A stretch of 41,865 nucleotides of DNA, taken from positions 1-41,865 of the forward strand of contig CACNAY010000004.1 in the NCBI GenBank assembly GCA_902618555.1. Reading direction: 5' to 3'. A program made the translations under genes and the position numbers. This document shows positions 21,891-30,378 of this stretch, one piece after another. The DNA comes from an uncultured Pelagibacteraceae bacterium (GTDB lineage Bacteria > Pseudomonadota > Alphaproteobacteria > Pelagibacterales > Pelagibacteraceae). Each line of letters begins with the position of its first letter. Positions within the stretch are counted from its first letter, which is position 1. Under the pieces are notes generated by a model that was given only the letters and a program-made list of their open reading frames with translations, was not told the origin of the DNA and searched no databases.

Positions 21891-22483
21891 AAGAATTTAT
21901 TCATATTTTTTTTGGAAACGTCCTCAACTGTGGCTTTGATACTGCTTTCATTAAGTTTATCGCCTGAGATATTTTCAATAATATTAGATACAATACTTCC
22001 TGAGATAATCTGAATAGAGGATATAGAATTTTTTTTTAGTTCTGAAATTTCTTTTTGTGCTTTTAAAATTTCTTTCTCTATTTCTTTTTCCATTGATTCT
22101 TTTTTTGATTGAATATCCTTATCTAAAGTACTTTTAGATTCAAAATGTATCTTTAAAACTTCTTTTTTAGCGTTTTCCAAGATTAAATCATACTCTTTTA
22201 ATTTCGCTTCAGACTCTTCTTTGAATTTATTTGCGTTTTCTAGGTCTTCTTTAATTTTATTTTCTCTATTATCTAAGTTATCTTTAATTTTTGGTAAGTA
22301 AAATTTCGATATCGAAATATAAAGAATTGTAAATACTAATATCAACCAAAATGCTTGAGAAGCCCAATACGTTGGATCCAGCTGAGGCATTCCAGCCTCA
22401 GCTGCAAACAATTCAGTATTTATAGCTACAAACGCTATTAATAAACTTAGAAAACTTTTCATATTTAATTTACTAAAATGCAA
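21887..22483 (-). CDS. F0 ATP synthase subunit b'
   Basis: GMPQLDPTYWASQAFWLILVFTILYISISKFYLPKI typical b' N-terminus (atpG/atpF2). Confidence 0.9.
   Translation of the reverse strand: MHFSKLNMKSFLSLLIAFVAINTELFAAEAGMPQLDPTYWASQAFWLILVFTILYISISKFYLPKIKDNLDNRENKIKEDLENANKFKEESEAKLKEYDLILENAKKEVLKIHFESKSTLDKDIQSKKESMEKEIEKEILKAQKEISELKKNSISSIQIISGSIVSNIIENISGDKLNESSIKATVEDVSKKNMNKFL
22379..22404 (-). promoter_or_regulatory. Perfect GC-rich 10-bp stem / 6-nt loop hairpin inside b' CDS, 69 nt after atpE stop
   Basis: CAGCTGAGGC-ATTCCA-GCCTCAGCTG (plus-strand reading); function not known. Confidence 0.45.
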
Positions 22484-22700
22484 ATAAAATAATTAAAGCC
22501 ACTACAAGTCCAAATAATCCAGTTGCCTCTGCTAAAGCAAATCCCAACAATAGATTAGGGAATTGTTTTTGAGCTGCTGATGGATTTCTCATTGCTCCAG
22601 ATAGGTAGTTACCGAAAATAATTCCGATACCTACACCAGCTCCAGCTAATGCGATTGCAGCCAGACCTGCTCCAATCATTTTTGCTGCTTCTAACTCCAT
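22473..22700 (-). CDS. atpE: F0 ATP synthase subunit c
   Basis: 75 aa two-TM proteolipid, GAGLAAIALAGAGVGIG and GFALAEATGLFGLVVALIILF. Confidence 0.97.
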   Translation of the reverse strand: MELEAAKMIGAGLAAIALAGAGVGIGIIFGNYLSGAMRNPSAAQKQFPNLLLGFALAEATGLFGLVVALIILFAF

Positions 22701-22717
22701 TTTTCCTCCTTTTTTGT

Positions 22718-23452
22718 TTAATGGTGTAAATTTAATGCATCATTCAAATAGATACAGGTTAATATTGCAAAAACATACGCTTGTAGAAAAGCTACTAGAA
22801 TCTCCAACCCTGTTAATGCCACTGAAAAACTAAGCGGTAACCAACCACCTAATATTCCTAAACTTACAACGAAACCTCCGAAAACTTTTAACATTGTGTG
22901 ACCTGCCATCATGTTTGCAAATAATCTTACTGATAAACTCACTGGTCTACTAAGATATGAAATAATTTCTATGATAGTGATTAGAGGCAAAAGCACAGCC
23001 GGGACTCCACTTGGCACAAATATACTCAAGTATTTAAAACCATGCTTTATAAAACCAATTATTGTTACAGCTATGAATATAAATAGAGCCATAATTAAAG
23101 TTACGATTATATGACTTGTTACCGTGAATGAGTATGGGAGCATTCCAACCATATTACAAAATAAGACAAACATAAATAAGCTGAATATAAATGGAAAATA
23201 AGGCCTAGCCTTTGACCCAGCAGTATCACTAATCATTTTTGCTACAAAGGTGTAAGACATTTCAGCAATTAATTGTAATTTATTAGGAATAACTTTCTTC
23301 TCTTTGGATCCTAAAAATAGAAATAACATTATTACTGCTGCGCTAATTACCATGAATAAACTAGCGTTTGTAAAAGATAAATCAACACCTACTATATTAA
23401 TTTCAGGTCCAATTCTTTGGACCGTGAATTGTTGCATTGGATTACTTGCCAT
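22718..23452 (-). CDS. atpB: F0 ATP synthase subunit a
   Basis: NMVGMLPYSFTVTSHI, SLSVRLFANMMAGHTMLKV, LEILVAFLQAYVFAILTCIYLNDAL. Confidence 0.97.
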   Translation of the reverse strand: MASNPMQQFTVQRIGPEINIVGVDLSFTNASLFMVISAAVIMLFLFLGSKEKKVIPNKLQLIAEMSYTFVAKMISDTAGSKARPYFPFIFSLFMFVLFCNMVGMLPYSFTVTSHIIVTLIMALFIFIAVTIIGFIKHGFKYLSIFVPSGVPAVLLPLITIIEIISYLSRPVSLSVRLFANMMAGHTMLKVFGGFVVSLGILGGWLPLSFSVALTGLEILVAFLQAYVFAILTCIYLNDALNLHH

Positions 23453-23461
23453 AAAAACTTT

Positions 23462-23746
23462 CTAGTCTTCCTTTTGCATTTTATTAGCTGTTCGAATTAC
23501 ATTTAACATGCCCGCTGCAGCTCCCAAAAAAAAGAAAATTATTATTAACCAAGGTTTAGTATCAAACAAGGTGTCTAAAATAAACCCAATTATTGTCCCA
23601 ACTGCAACTGCAGCAACTAATTCAGTGCCTAATTTAAAGGCGCTACCCATAAATGAACCTCTTTTTTCATTGTCATTATCTAGTTGTTTTTTTATTTTTG
23701 ATTTTGCAATTTTTAGGCGAGTTTTAAAATCTTCAGGTATTGTCAT
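23462..23746 (-). CDS. atpI: F0F1 ATP synthase assembly protein I (AtpI-like)
   Basis: GTELVAAVAVGTIIGFILDTLFDTKPWLIIIFFFLGAAAGMLNVIR immediately upstream of atpB. Confidence 0.9.
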   Translation of the reverse strand: MTIPEDFKTRLKIAKSKIKKQLDNDNEKRGSFMGSAFKLGTELVAAVAVGTIIGFILDTLFDTKPWLIIIFFFLGAAAGMLNVIRTANKMQKED

Positions 23747-23755
23747 TATAAAAAT

Positions 23756-26041
23756 TTATGCAACTAATTCTTCAGCTCTTTGTAAATCTACAGACACAAG
23801 CTGGCTTATACCTTGTTCCGCCATGGTAACACCGTAAAGTCTATCCATTCTTGACATAGTTAAAGCATGGTGAGTGATAATAATAAATTTTGTATTGGTA
23901 ATTTTTGTGAGGTCATCAAGCAGACCACAAAATCTTGTAACATTAGCATCATCTAAAGGAGCATCAACTTCATCTAAAACACAAATAGGCGAAGGATTAA
24001 CTAAGAAAACTGCAAAGATTAAAGATAAAGCAGTTAAAGCTTGTTCACCTCCTGAAAGAAGTGTGATTGATTGAAGTCGTTTACCAGGTGGGGAAACAAA
24101 CATTTCTAAGCCTGCTTCAAGAGGATCATCAGAGTCCACCAATTCTATTTTTGCAGTACCACCATTAAACAATTTAGTATAAACTTCATTAAATTTTCTA
24201 TTTACTTTTGCGTAAGCCTCTAAAAGTCGTTCTCTTCCTTTTTGATTTAATTCATTAATACTTGTTTTTAATTTTACTATTGCTGAGTAAAGATCAGCTC
24301 TATCGTCCTCCATTTTTTTAATTTCTGTTTCATATTTTTTTGTTTCTTCATCTGCTCTCAGGTTTACAGACCCAAGAGAATCTCTAAGTTTTTTTGTCTT
24401 TTCAATTTTTTCAGTTTGTTCCTCAATTGATGGAAAATTTTCAATTTTGATATCATTTAAATCGGATTGCGGTAAAATTGAAGACTCGTTTGTAATATTT
24501 AACTCATTTTTTACTGAGTAAAGTAGATCTTTTTTTCTATTTTCAATTCCTTCAATAGTAGCTTCATTTCTAGCTTTATTTTCTTTTAGATCCGTGAGTT
24601 TTAATTGAATTTCTCTTAAATTTTCATTTATTGAATTATATTTTTTTTCAGCCTCGATTAATTCATTTTCAATTTCTTCATTTCTTTTTTTAATATTTTC
24701 CAAATTTTGTAAGTTTTGACCTTTAGATGATGCTATTCTTTCTGGATTTTTTTGATTTTCATTGATTTCTAATTTTATTTTATTTGATCTATCATTTAGT
24801 TCGGAAATCATTTTTTCAGAATTAGTTTTCAAATTACCCCAATTTTCTAACTCAACATCAATATTTTTAATTCTTTCTTTTCTTTTGATTGAATCACTTT
24901 CGATTGATTTATTTTTTCCGTATTTTTCTGCGTACTCTTCTTGCGAAAGGGTAATTTTTTTAACAAGTTGTTTCAAATTTTTAAAAGTTTGTTTTGAAAG
25001 CTTTTTGTCATTATCTATATCGTCTTCAATTTGATCCAAAATTATGTCTAATTGACTTTGTAGTTTATTTAATTCTGTTTTTGATATTTGGAGTTCTTTT
25101 GAAGATTTTGTTTCAACATCTAATAATTTGTTTTCTGTATTAAGCAGATCTTCCTTTTCTTTTGATATTCTTCTTTCATTTAAATCTGCATCAAGTGAAA
25201 TACTTTTTTCTCTTTCTAGATCAGACTCTATTGTTTTAATTGATTTTTCTAGTTTCTCTTGCAAAGTTTTTACTCTTGCTTCTTCCTCTACAAGATTAGA
25301 CATGTCTAAATTTAATTTTTGCAGAGAAGCAGCACTTTCAATCTTTTTATCTCTTAAAGGAGAAAGCTTTTTATTTTCCTCCTCTAGTAAAGTATTATTA
25401 TGATTATAATCAATATTCACTGCACTTATTTCATCCTCAAGCTCACCCAGTTTTTCTTGGATTTGTTTTTTATCTTTTTCTATGTCCTTTATTTTTAAAA
25501 AATATAATCCCGCTTCAATTTTTTTTATTTGATTTGATATTTCTTTATATCTAGTTGCTTCCTCGGCTTGTTTTTTTAGGTTATCTAGTTGCCCTATTCT
25601 GCCTTGACTGATTAAAGATGGGGAGTGAGCACCAGTAGAAAGGTCTGCAAAAAAAGTCTGCACATCTCTTGCCCTGACTTCTTTATCATTGATGTAATAT
25701 TTAGAACCTTTATCTTTTTCTATTTTCCTTTTTATCGATATTTCATCAAACTCTTTGTATTGAATTGGACCACTCTTCTCTTGATTATCTAACAGTAAAG
25801 CAACTTCAGAAATATTTTTTGATGGTTTATTTGAGGTTCCTGAAAAAATTACATCTTCCATTCCAGACCCTCTCATGCTTTTTGCAGAGTTCTCACCCAT
25901 ACACCATCTAAGTGCTTCTACAATATTTGATTTCCCACAACCATTTGGACCAACTATACCTGTGAGACCTTTTTCAATTAAAATAGTTGTCTTTTCTGAA
26001 AAAGATTTAAAACCTGTCATTTCTAAATTTTTAAATTTCAT
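23756..26041 (-). CDS. smc: SMC-family chromosome segregation ATPase, unusually short (761 aa), hinge not recognisable
   Basis: [87 protein letters not shown]. Confidence 0.92.
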   Translation of the reverse strand: MKFKNLEMTGFKSFSEKTTILIEKGLTGIVGPNGCGKSNIVEALRWCMGENSAKSMRGSGMEDVIFSGTSNKPSKNISEVALLLDNQEKSGPIQYKEFDEISIKRKIEKDKGSKYYINDKEVRARDVQTFFADLSTGAHSPSLISQGRIGQLDNLKKQAEEATRYKEISNQIKKIEAGLYFLKIKDIEKDKKQIQEKLGELEDEISAVNIDYNHNNTLLEEENKKLSPLRDKKIESAASLQKLNLDMSNLVEEEARVKTLQEKLEKSIKTIESDLEREKSISLDADLNERRISKEKEDLLNTENKLLDVETKSSKELQISKTELNKLQSQLDIILDQIEDDIDNDKKLSKQTFKNLKQLVKKITLSQEEYAEKYGKNKSIESDSIKRKERIKNIDVELENWGNLKTNSEKMISELNDRSNKIKLEINENQKNPERIASSKGQNLQNLENIKKRNEEIENELIEAEKKYNSINENLREIQLKLTDLKENKARNEATIEGIENRKKDLLYSVKNELNITNESSILPQSDLNDIKIENFPSIEEQTEKIEKTKKLRDSLGSVNLRADEETKKYETEIKKMEDDRADLYSAIVKLKTSINELNQKGRERLLEAYAKVNRKFNEVYTKLFNGGTAKIELVDSDDPLEAGLEMFVSPPGKRLQSITLLSGGEQALTALSLIFAVFLVNPSPICVLDEVDAPLDDANVTRFCGLLDDLTKITNTKFIIITHHALTMSRMDRLYGVTMAEQGISQLVSVDLQRAEELVA

Positions 26042-26626
26042 TTAAAGATTTTTTTCTAATACTTTTTTAAATTCGCTGTATTCTACCTTACCTTTATATT
26101 TTTTTTCATTTATAAAAATAGTAGGTGTAGATCTGATTTCATATTTCTTTTGCGCATCTATTCTTTGATTTAATATTTCGTCTTGTTTGTTTTCATCCTT
26201 TAAGCAATTATCCATATCTTTATTTTTTAAATTCGATTCTAAACCAATTTTTTTAATTGAGTCATTTATCTTGTTTATATCAGATCCAACCGCCCATAAT
26301 TTTTGTTTTTCATAAATTTTCCCAAGAAGTTCGAATTTTTTTGTGTTATCAACATGACATCTCACTATTATTTCAGCATTAAGAGCTGCTAAATCAAGAG
26401 GGAATGGGTGATGCTCAAATCTTACTAAACCCTTGTCTATAAATTCCTCTTTTATTTGGTAAAAAATTTTTGAGTGAAAATTAGCACATGCTGGGCAAGT
26501 CAAAGACGAAAAAACTTTAATCGTTACTTTAGAATTAACATCTCCTATACCCACTTCTTTGCTTTTTGCCTCAAAAGAAAAAAAAATAAAAAAAATGAAT
26601 GTTATTTGATGAATTAATTTAATCAT
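26042..26626 (-). CDS. DsbA-like thiol:disulfide oxidoreductase (periplasmic)
   Basis: Signal peptide, SSLTCPACANFHSK (CPAC active site), STPTIFINEKKYKG. Confidence 0.9.
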   Translation of the reverse strand: MIKLIHQITFIFFIFFSFEAKSKEVGIGDVNSKVTIKVFSSLTCPACANFHSKIFYQIKEEFIDKGLVRFEHHPFPLDLAALNAEIIVRCHVDNTKKFELLGKIYEKQKLWAVGSDINKINDSIKKIGLESNLKNKDMDNCLKDENKQDEILNQRIDAQKKYEIRSTPTIFINEKKYKGKVEYSEFKKVLEKNL

Positions 26627-27104
26627 TTTTTTTGTTGTATGCTTTTAAAAAATTTTTCAAAGATATTTTTAATTGATCGTTATCTATATTTTCAATTTTT
26701 TCTTCTACAGAATTTAAATTTTTTATTTTAGGTAAAATTTTATCTCGCTTATTTATTTTATTTTCAATAATTTTTAGAGTTATATTGCTAATACAATTGT
26801 AACCAAAAAAACTGTTAATTTTATCGATAATTTCATTTTTGGCATATTCAATTACAACTTCTTTTCCATGAGTTACATTTAGAACTAAAGTCCCATCTTT
26901 CATACTCTTTTTCATTTTCACTGAAATAGGATAACATGCATCAGAAATGTTTTTATTTACAATCCTTGTCCAATTATCAACTAAATTTGAATAATTATAA
27001 CTACCTTTTCTTAAATGTTTTCTTAATGTTTTCGGTATAGAATTAGAAAATGGACGAAGGCCTTGTATGTAAGTCTGTGTTTTATTATTATTTTTGTTAT
27101 GCAT
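26619..27104 (-). CDS. DUF721 / DciA-like protein
   Basis: IPKTLRKHLRKGSYNYSNLVDNWTRIVNKNISDACYPISVK...GTLVLNVTHGKEVVIEYAKNEIIDKINSFFGYN. Confidence 0.8.
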   Translation of the reverse strand: MHNKNNNKTQTYIQGLRPFSNSIPKTLRKHLRKGSYNYSNLVDNWTRIVNKNISDACYPISVKMKKSMKDGTLVLNVTHGKEVVIEYAKNEIIDKINSFFGYNCISNITLKIIENKINKRDKILPKIKNLNSVEEKIENIDNDQLKISLKNFLKAYNKKND

Positions 27105-28100
27105 ATTAATTCAACTTTACCAAAAAAAATTTTAGCATGGTATTATAATAGCAAAAGGAAATTGCCTTGGCGTGTTAGCAAAAAGTCACCAAAAAAGCTA
27201 TATTATAGGCTTTTAAGTGAGTTTATGCTCCAGCAAACTCAAGTAAAAACCGTTATTCCTTATTTTAATAAATTCACAAAAAAATTCAAAACGATTAAAG
27301 ATTTATCTAAAAGCAATGAGAGAGAAATTTTAAAAATGTGGGAGGGTCTTGGTTATTATAGAAGAGCAAGAAATCTTTTGGCATGTTCCAAACTTTTGGT
27401 GCAAAATTATAAATCGATATTACCAAAATCGATAAACGAAATAAAAAAACTTCCTGGAGTAGGTGATTATACCGCAAACGCATTATTAGGATTAGTTTAT
27501 AATGAACCAAGAATAGCGATAGATGGTAACGTAAAAAGAGTATTTTCAAGAAATCTTAACATTGAAGAGGAAAAAATTAATTTTGATAAATTAATAAAAA
27601 AAAATAAAAAAAAACTTTTTATCACTAAAAGAAATGACGATTTTGTTGAAGCTTTAATGGAATTCGGCGCACTAATATGTAAACCAAAAAACCCAAATTG
27701 TCTTACGTGTTGTTTGATTAAAACTTGCAAATATTTTAAATCTAATAAAAAAATTAAGAATATAAAAAATAAAATGATTAAAAATAAAGACTATGATATT
27801 TTTTGCTATATTAACAAAAAACAACAAATAGCATTAACTAAAAGAAATCAAATTAGTTTTTTAAAGAATTTTAATTTACCAGAAATAAAAGAAAGCAAGA
27901 GTTCGTTAAAAAATAAAAACTGGATATTTCTTAAAAATTATAAAAATTCGATTTCAAATTTAAAATTAAATATTAATTTATATTACAAATTTTCGAATAA
28001 AATACCACGAGCGTACAGTTGGTATTCTTTAAAAAATAATAGAGAGTTTGTCCCAAGTTTTACAAAAAAAATATTAAGACAAATATCATCTTTATATTGA
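27099..28100 (+). CDS. mutY: A/G-specific adenine glycosylase
   Basis: KRKLPWR, SEFMLQQTQVKTVIPYFNKF, LPGVGDYTANALLG, 4Fe-4S ligands C-X6-C-X2-C-X5-C (CKPKNPNCLTCCLIKTC); ORF track start 27063, ATG at 27099 more plausible. Confidence 0.93.
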   Translation: MHINSTLPKKILAWYYNSKRKLPWRVSKKSPKKLYYRLLSEFMLQQTQVKTVIPYFNKFTKKFKTIKDLSKSNEREILKMWEGLGYYRRARNLLACSKLLVQNYKSILPKSINEIKKLPGVGDYTANALLGLVYNEPRIAIDGNVKRVFSRNLNIEEEKINFDKLIKKNKKKLFITKRNDDFVEALMEFGALICKPKNPNCLTCCLIKTCKYFKSNKKIKNIKNKMIKNKDYDIFCYINKKQQIALTKRNQISFLKNFNLPEIKESKSSLKNKNWIFLKNYKNSISNLKLNINLYYKFSNKIPRAYSWYSLKNNREFVPSFTKKILRQISSLY

Positions 28101-29230
28101 TGAAAAAAAAAATAGCAATCATTGGCGCCGGTATAGCAGGCTTAACTCTTGCAAACTTAATAAAGAGAAATTCTGATCATGAATTTATGCTTTATGAAAA
28201 AAATGAAAGTTTATCTCTTGATGAAGGGTATGGAATTCAACTTTCAACAAATTGTATAAAAATTTTAAATCAAATTGAATTTAACAAAATTAATGATAAA
28301 AAAATATTTCACCCAAAAGCAGTTGATTTTTACAATATTCAAAATAAAAAAATTTGCGATTTAGATTTAACACAATTTAATAAAGGTCAGAGTAAATATA
28401 CAACATTACAAAGATCGACTTTAATAGAGTTTTTAAAAGATGAAGTTTATACTAAACACTTAAGATTTGGAAAAAAAATAAAAGAAGTTTCTGAACTAAA
28501 AGGTAAGGTGCTTATTAAATTTGAAGATAACACGAACGATCTTGTTGACATAGTTGTTGGCGCTGATGGTATTTTTTCAAATACTAGATCTTTTTTTGAA
28601 AAGAAAAAAAATGAGCCTAAATTTAAAAAAGCAGTAGCTGTTAGAACAATACTTAAATCAAAATCTGATCTTACGATAGATGAAGAAAATATTAGTCTCA
28701 TGATGGGAAAAAATTGCCACGTTGTTATTTATCCTATAAATAAAAACAAAGAACTCAATGTTGTTTGTATTATCAGAGAAAAAAAATATGATCCTGATAA
28801 TATTAAATCATTAGTTAATAGAGTTATTGCACAAAATTCTGACCTAGAAAAAGTTTTTGATAGAGATTTAAAATCTTGGCCTTTATATTTTACCCCTCAA
28901 ATACTCCCGTCAACAAATAGTAAAGTTTTTTATATTGGGGATGCTTTTAATGGATTTTTACCAACTCTAGCTCAAGGAGCAGGGCAATCGATAGAGAGTG
29001 CCTATGAGTTATTTAATTTAATTCAAGATGATAAAGCAGAAATTCAGAATACTTACTTTCAAGAGAGATCAAGAAGAGCTAAGATTGTAAGAAGAAGATC
29101 AAATATCAATTTTTTTGTTTTTCATTTTTCTAGTTCAATCATGCAAGAAATTAGGAACTTTTTTATGAAATTTCTTGTACAGAGAAAGAGCTTTATAAGC
29201 TCTTATTTAGGGACAGTTTATAAATACTAA
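28097..29230 (+). CDS. FAD-dependent monooxygenase (UbiH/salicylate hydroxylase-like)
   Basis: IAIIGAGIAGLTLANLIKR, VVGADGIFSNTR, IGDAFNGFLPTLAQGAGQSIESAYEL. Confidence 0.85.
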   Translation: MMKKKIAIIGAGIAGLTLANLIKRNSDHEFMLYEKNESLSLDEGYGIQLSTNCIKILNQIEFNKINDKKIFHPKAVDFYNIQNKKICDLDLTQFNKGQSKYTTLQRSTLIEFLKDEVYTKHLRFGKKIKEVSELKGKVLIKFEDNTNDLVDIVVGADGIFSNTRSFFEKKKNEPKFKKAVAVRTILKSKSDLTIDEENISLMMGKNCHVVIYPINKNKELNVVCIIREKKYDPDNIKSLVNRVIAQNSDLEKVFDRDLKSWPLYFTPQILPSTNSKVFYIGDAFNGFLPTLAQGAGQSIESAYELFNLIQDDKAEIQNTYFQERSRRAKIVRRRSNINFFVFHFSSSIMQEIRNFFMKFLVQRKSFISSYLGTVYKY

Positions 29231-30300
29231 ATTCTTTTTTCCGATATAAATTTTTGTCTTAAGCTATCAATTAATACAGTAGATCCATTCAAATTATAAT
29301 GCCAATAAGTCCAACCATTATAACTTTCTGCTCCCATTATTTTTGCTGCAATTTTATGTATTGATCCCTCTGTATCCTTATATTTTATACTTCCATCAGC
29401 CATTATTTTTGCATTAATTTTTTTCTTTTGATCAAACAAAGATGTTCCAGGTTTAATTATTCCTAATTCCACTAGAGAACCAAAAGGTATTCTAGGTTTT
29501 GATTTATTATTTCCAATAGTATCTAGGTAGTCATCAGCTATTTTTTCGGTCTTGTTAATTCTTTCTTTAGCTGCAACGAAATATTTTTTATCTTTCTCAA
29601 TCCCATAATAATTTCTACCTAATTTTTTAGATACGACAGCAGTAGTTCCTGTACCTAAAAAAGGATCGAACACAGTGTCACCTTTATTAGTAGTTGCTAA
29701 TATAACTCTATGAAGTAGGGATTCTGGCTTTTGTGTGGAATGTATTTTTTTTCTATTTTTCTTTAGCCTTTCTTTTCCATTACAAATTGGCAATGTCCAG
29801 TCCGACCTCATTTGCAAATCATCGTTTAAACATTTGAGAGATTGATAATTAAAAGTATATTTTGATTTTTTAGTTTTTGATGCCCAAATAAGTGTCTCGT
29901 GTGCATTAGTAAATCTTGTTCCCCTGAAATTTGGCATTGGATTATTTTTCCTCCAAATAACATCGTTGAGTAACCAATAACCTAAATTTTGTAAATGATA
30001 GCCTAACCGAAAAATATTATGATAAGAACCTATTACCCAAATAGATCCATTATCTTTTAAAATTCTTTTGCATTCAGCTAACCAAGACTTACAAAATTCA
30101 TCGTAATGTTTGAAACTATTGAATTGATCCCATTTATCATTAACACCATTTACTTTACTGGAATCTGGACGTGTTAATTTTTCACCAATCTGCATATTGT
30201 AAGGCGGATCAGCAAAAACTAAATCAAAAGTTTTGTCTGGAATTTTTTTTAATTCCTTTAAACAATCACCATTAATAATTTTGTTAGAAAATTTTGACAT
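29227..30300 (-). CDS. ccrM: Cell-cycle DNA adenine methyltransferase, CcrM type (expected GANTC)
   Basis: FADPPYNMQ motif IV, FDPFLGTGTTAVVSKKLGRNYYGIE, C-terminal IMADGSIKYKDTEGSIHKIAAKIMGAESYNGWTYWHY as in CcrM. Confidence 0.92.
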   Translation of the reverse strand: MSKFSNKIINGDCLKELKKIPDKTFDLVFADPPYNMQIGEKLTRPDSSKVNGVNDKWDQFNSFKHYDEFCKSWLAECKRILKDNGSIWVIGSYHNIFRLGYHLQNLGYWLLNDVIWRKNNPMPNFRGTRFTNAHETLIWASKTKKSKYTFNYQSLKCLNDDLQMRSDWTLPICNGKERLKKNRKKIHSTQKPESLLHRVILATTNKGDTVFDPFLGTGTTAVVSKKLGRNYYGIEKDKKYFVAAKERINKTEKIADDYLDTIGNNKSKPRIPFGSLVELGIIKPGTSLFDQKKKINAKIMADGSIKYKDTEGSIHKIAAKIMGAESYNGWTYWHYNLNGSTVLIDSLRQKFISEKRI

Positions 30301-30304
30301 TTTC

Positions 30305-30329
30305 TTGATTCAACTTTAAATTGAATCAA
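30305..30329. repeat. Perfect inverted repeat TTGATTCAA-N7-TTGAATCAA, one GANTC per arm, 4 bp upstream of ccrM ATG
   Basis: Direct reading of 30301-30330: tttcTTGATTCAActttaaaTTGAATCAAt. Confidence 0.9.
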
Positions 30330-30378
30330 TGGTCAAACGATTTTAGATAAAAAATGAGTCTTTTAGTGTTTAAGATTC

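Noticed and set aside
22473-22700. Possible sodium-specific c-subunit because of the AEATG context
   Set aside because: The Gln of the Na+ site (Q...E-S/T motif) is absent in helix 1 (AGAGVGIGIIFG); sequence fits a proton-type c-ring.
23874-25403. Plus-strand ORFs opposite smc (66, 90, 91 aa), Ser/Phe-rich
   Set aside because: Antisense translation of Lys/Glu-rich coiled coil gives Ser/Phe/Leu-rich artefacts; no start context or homology features.
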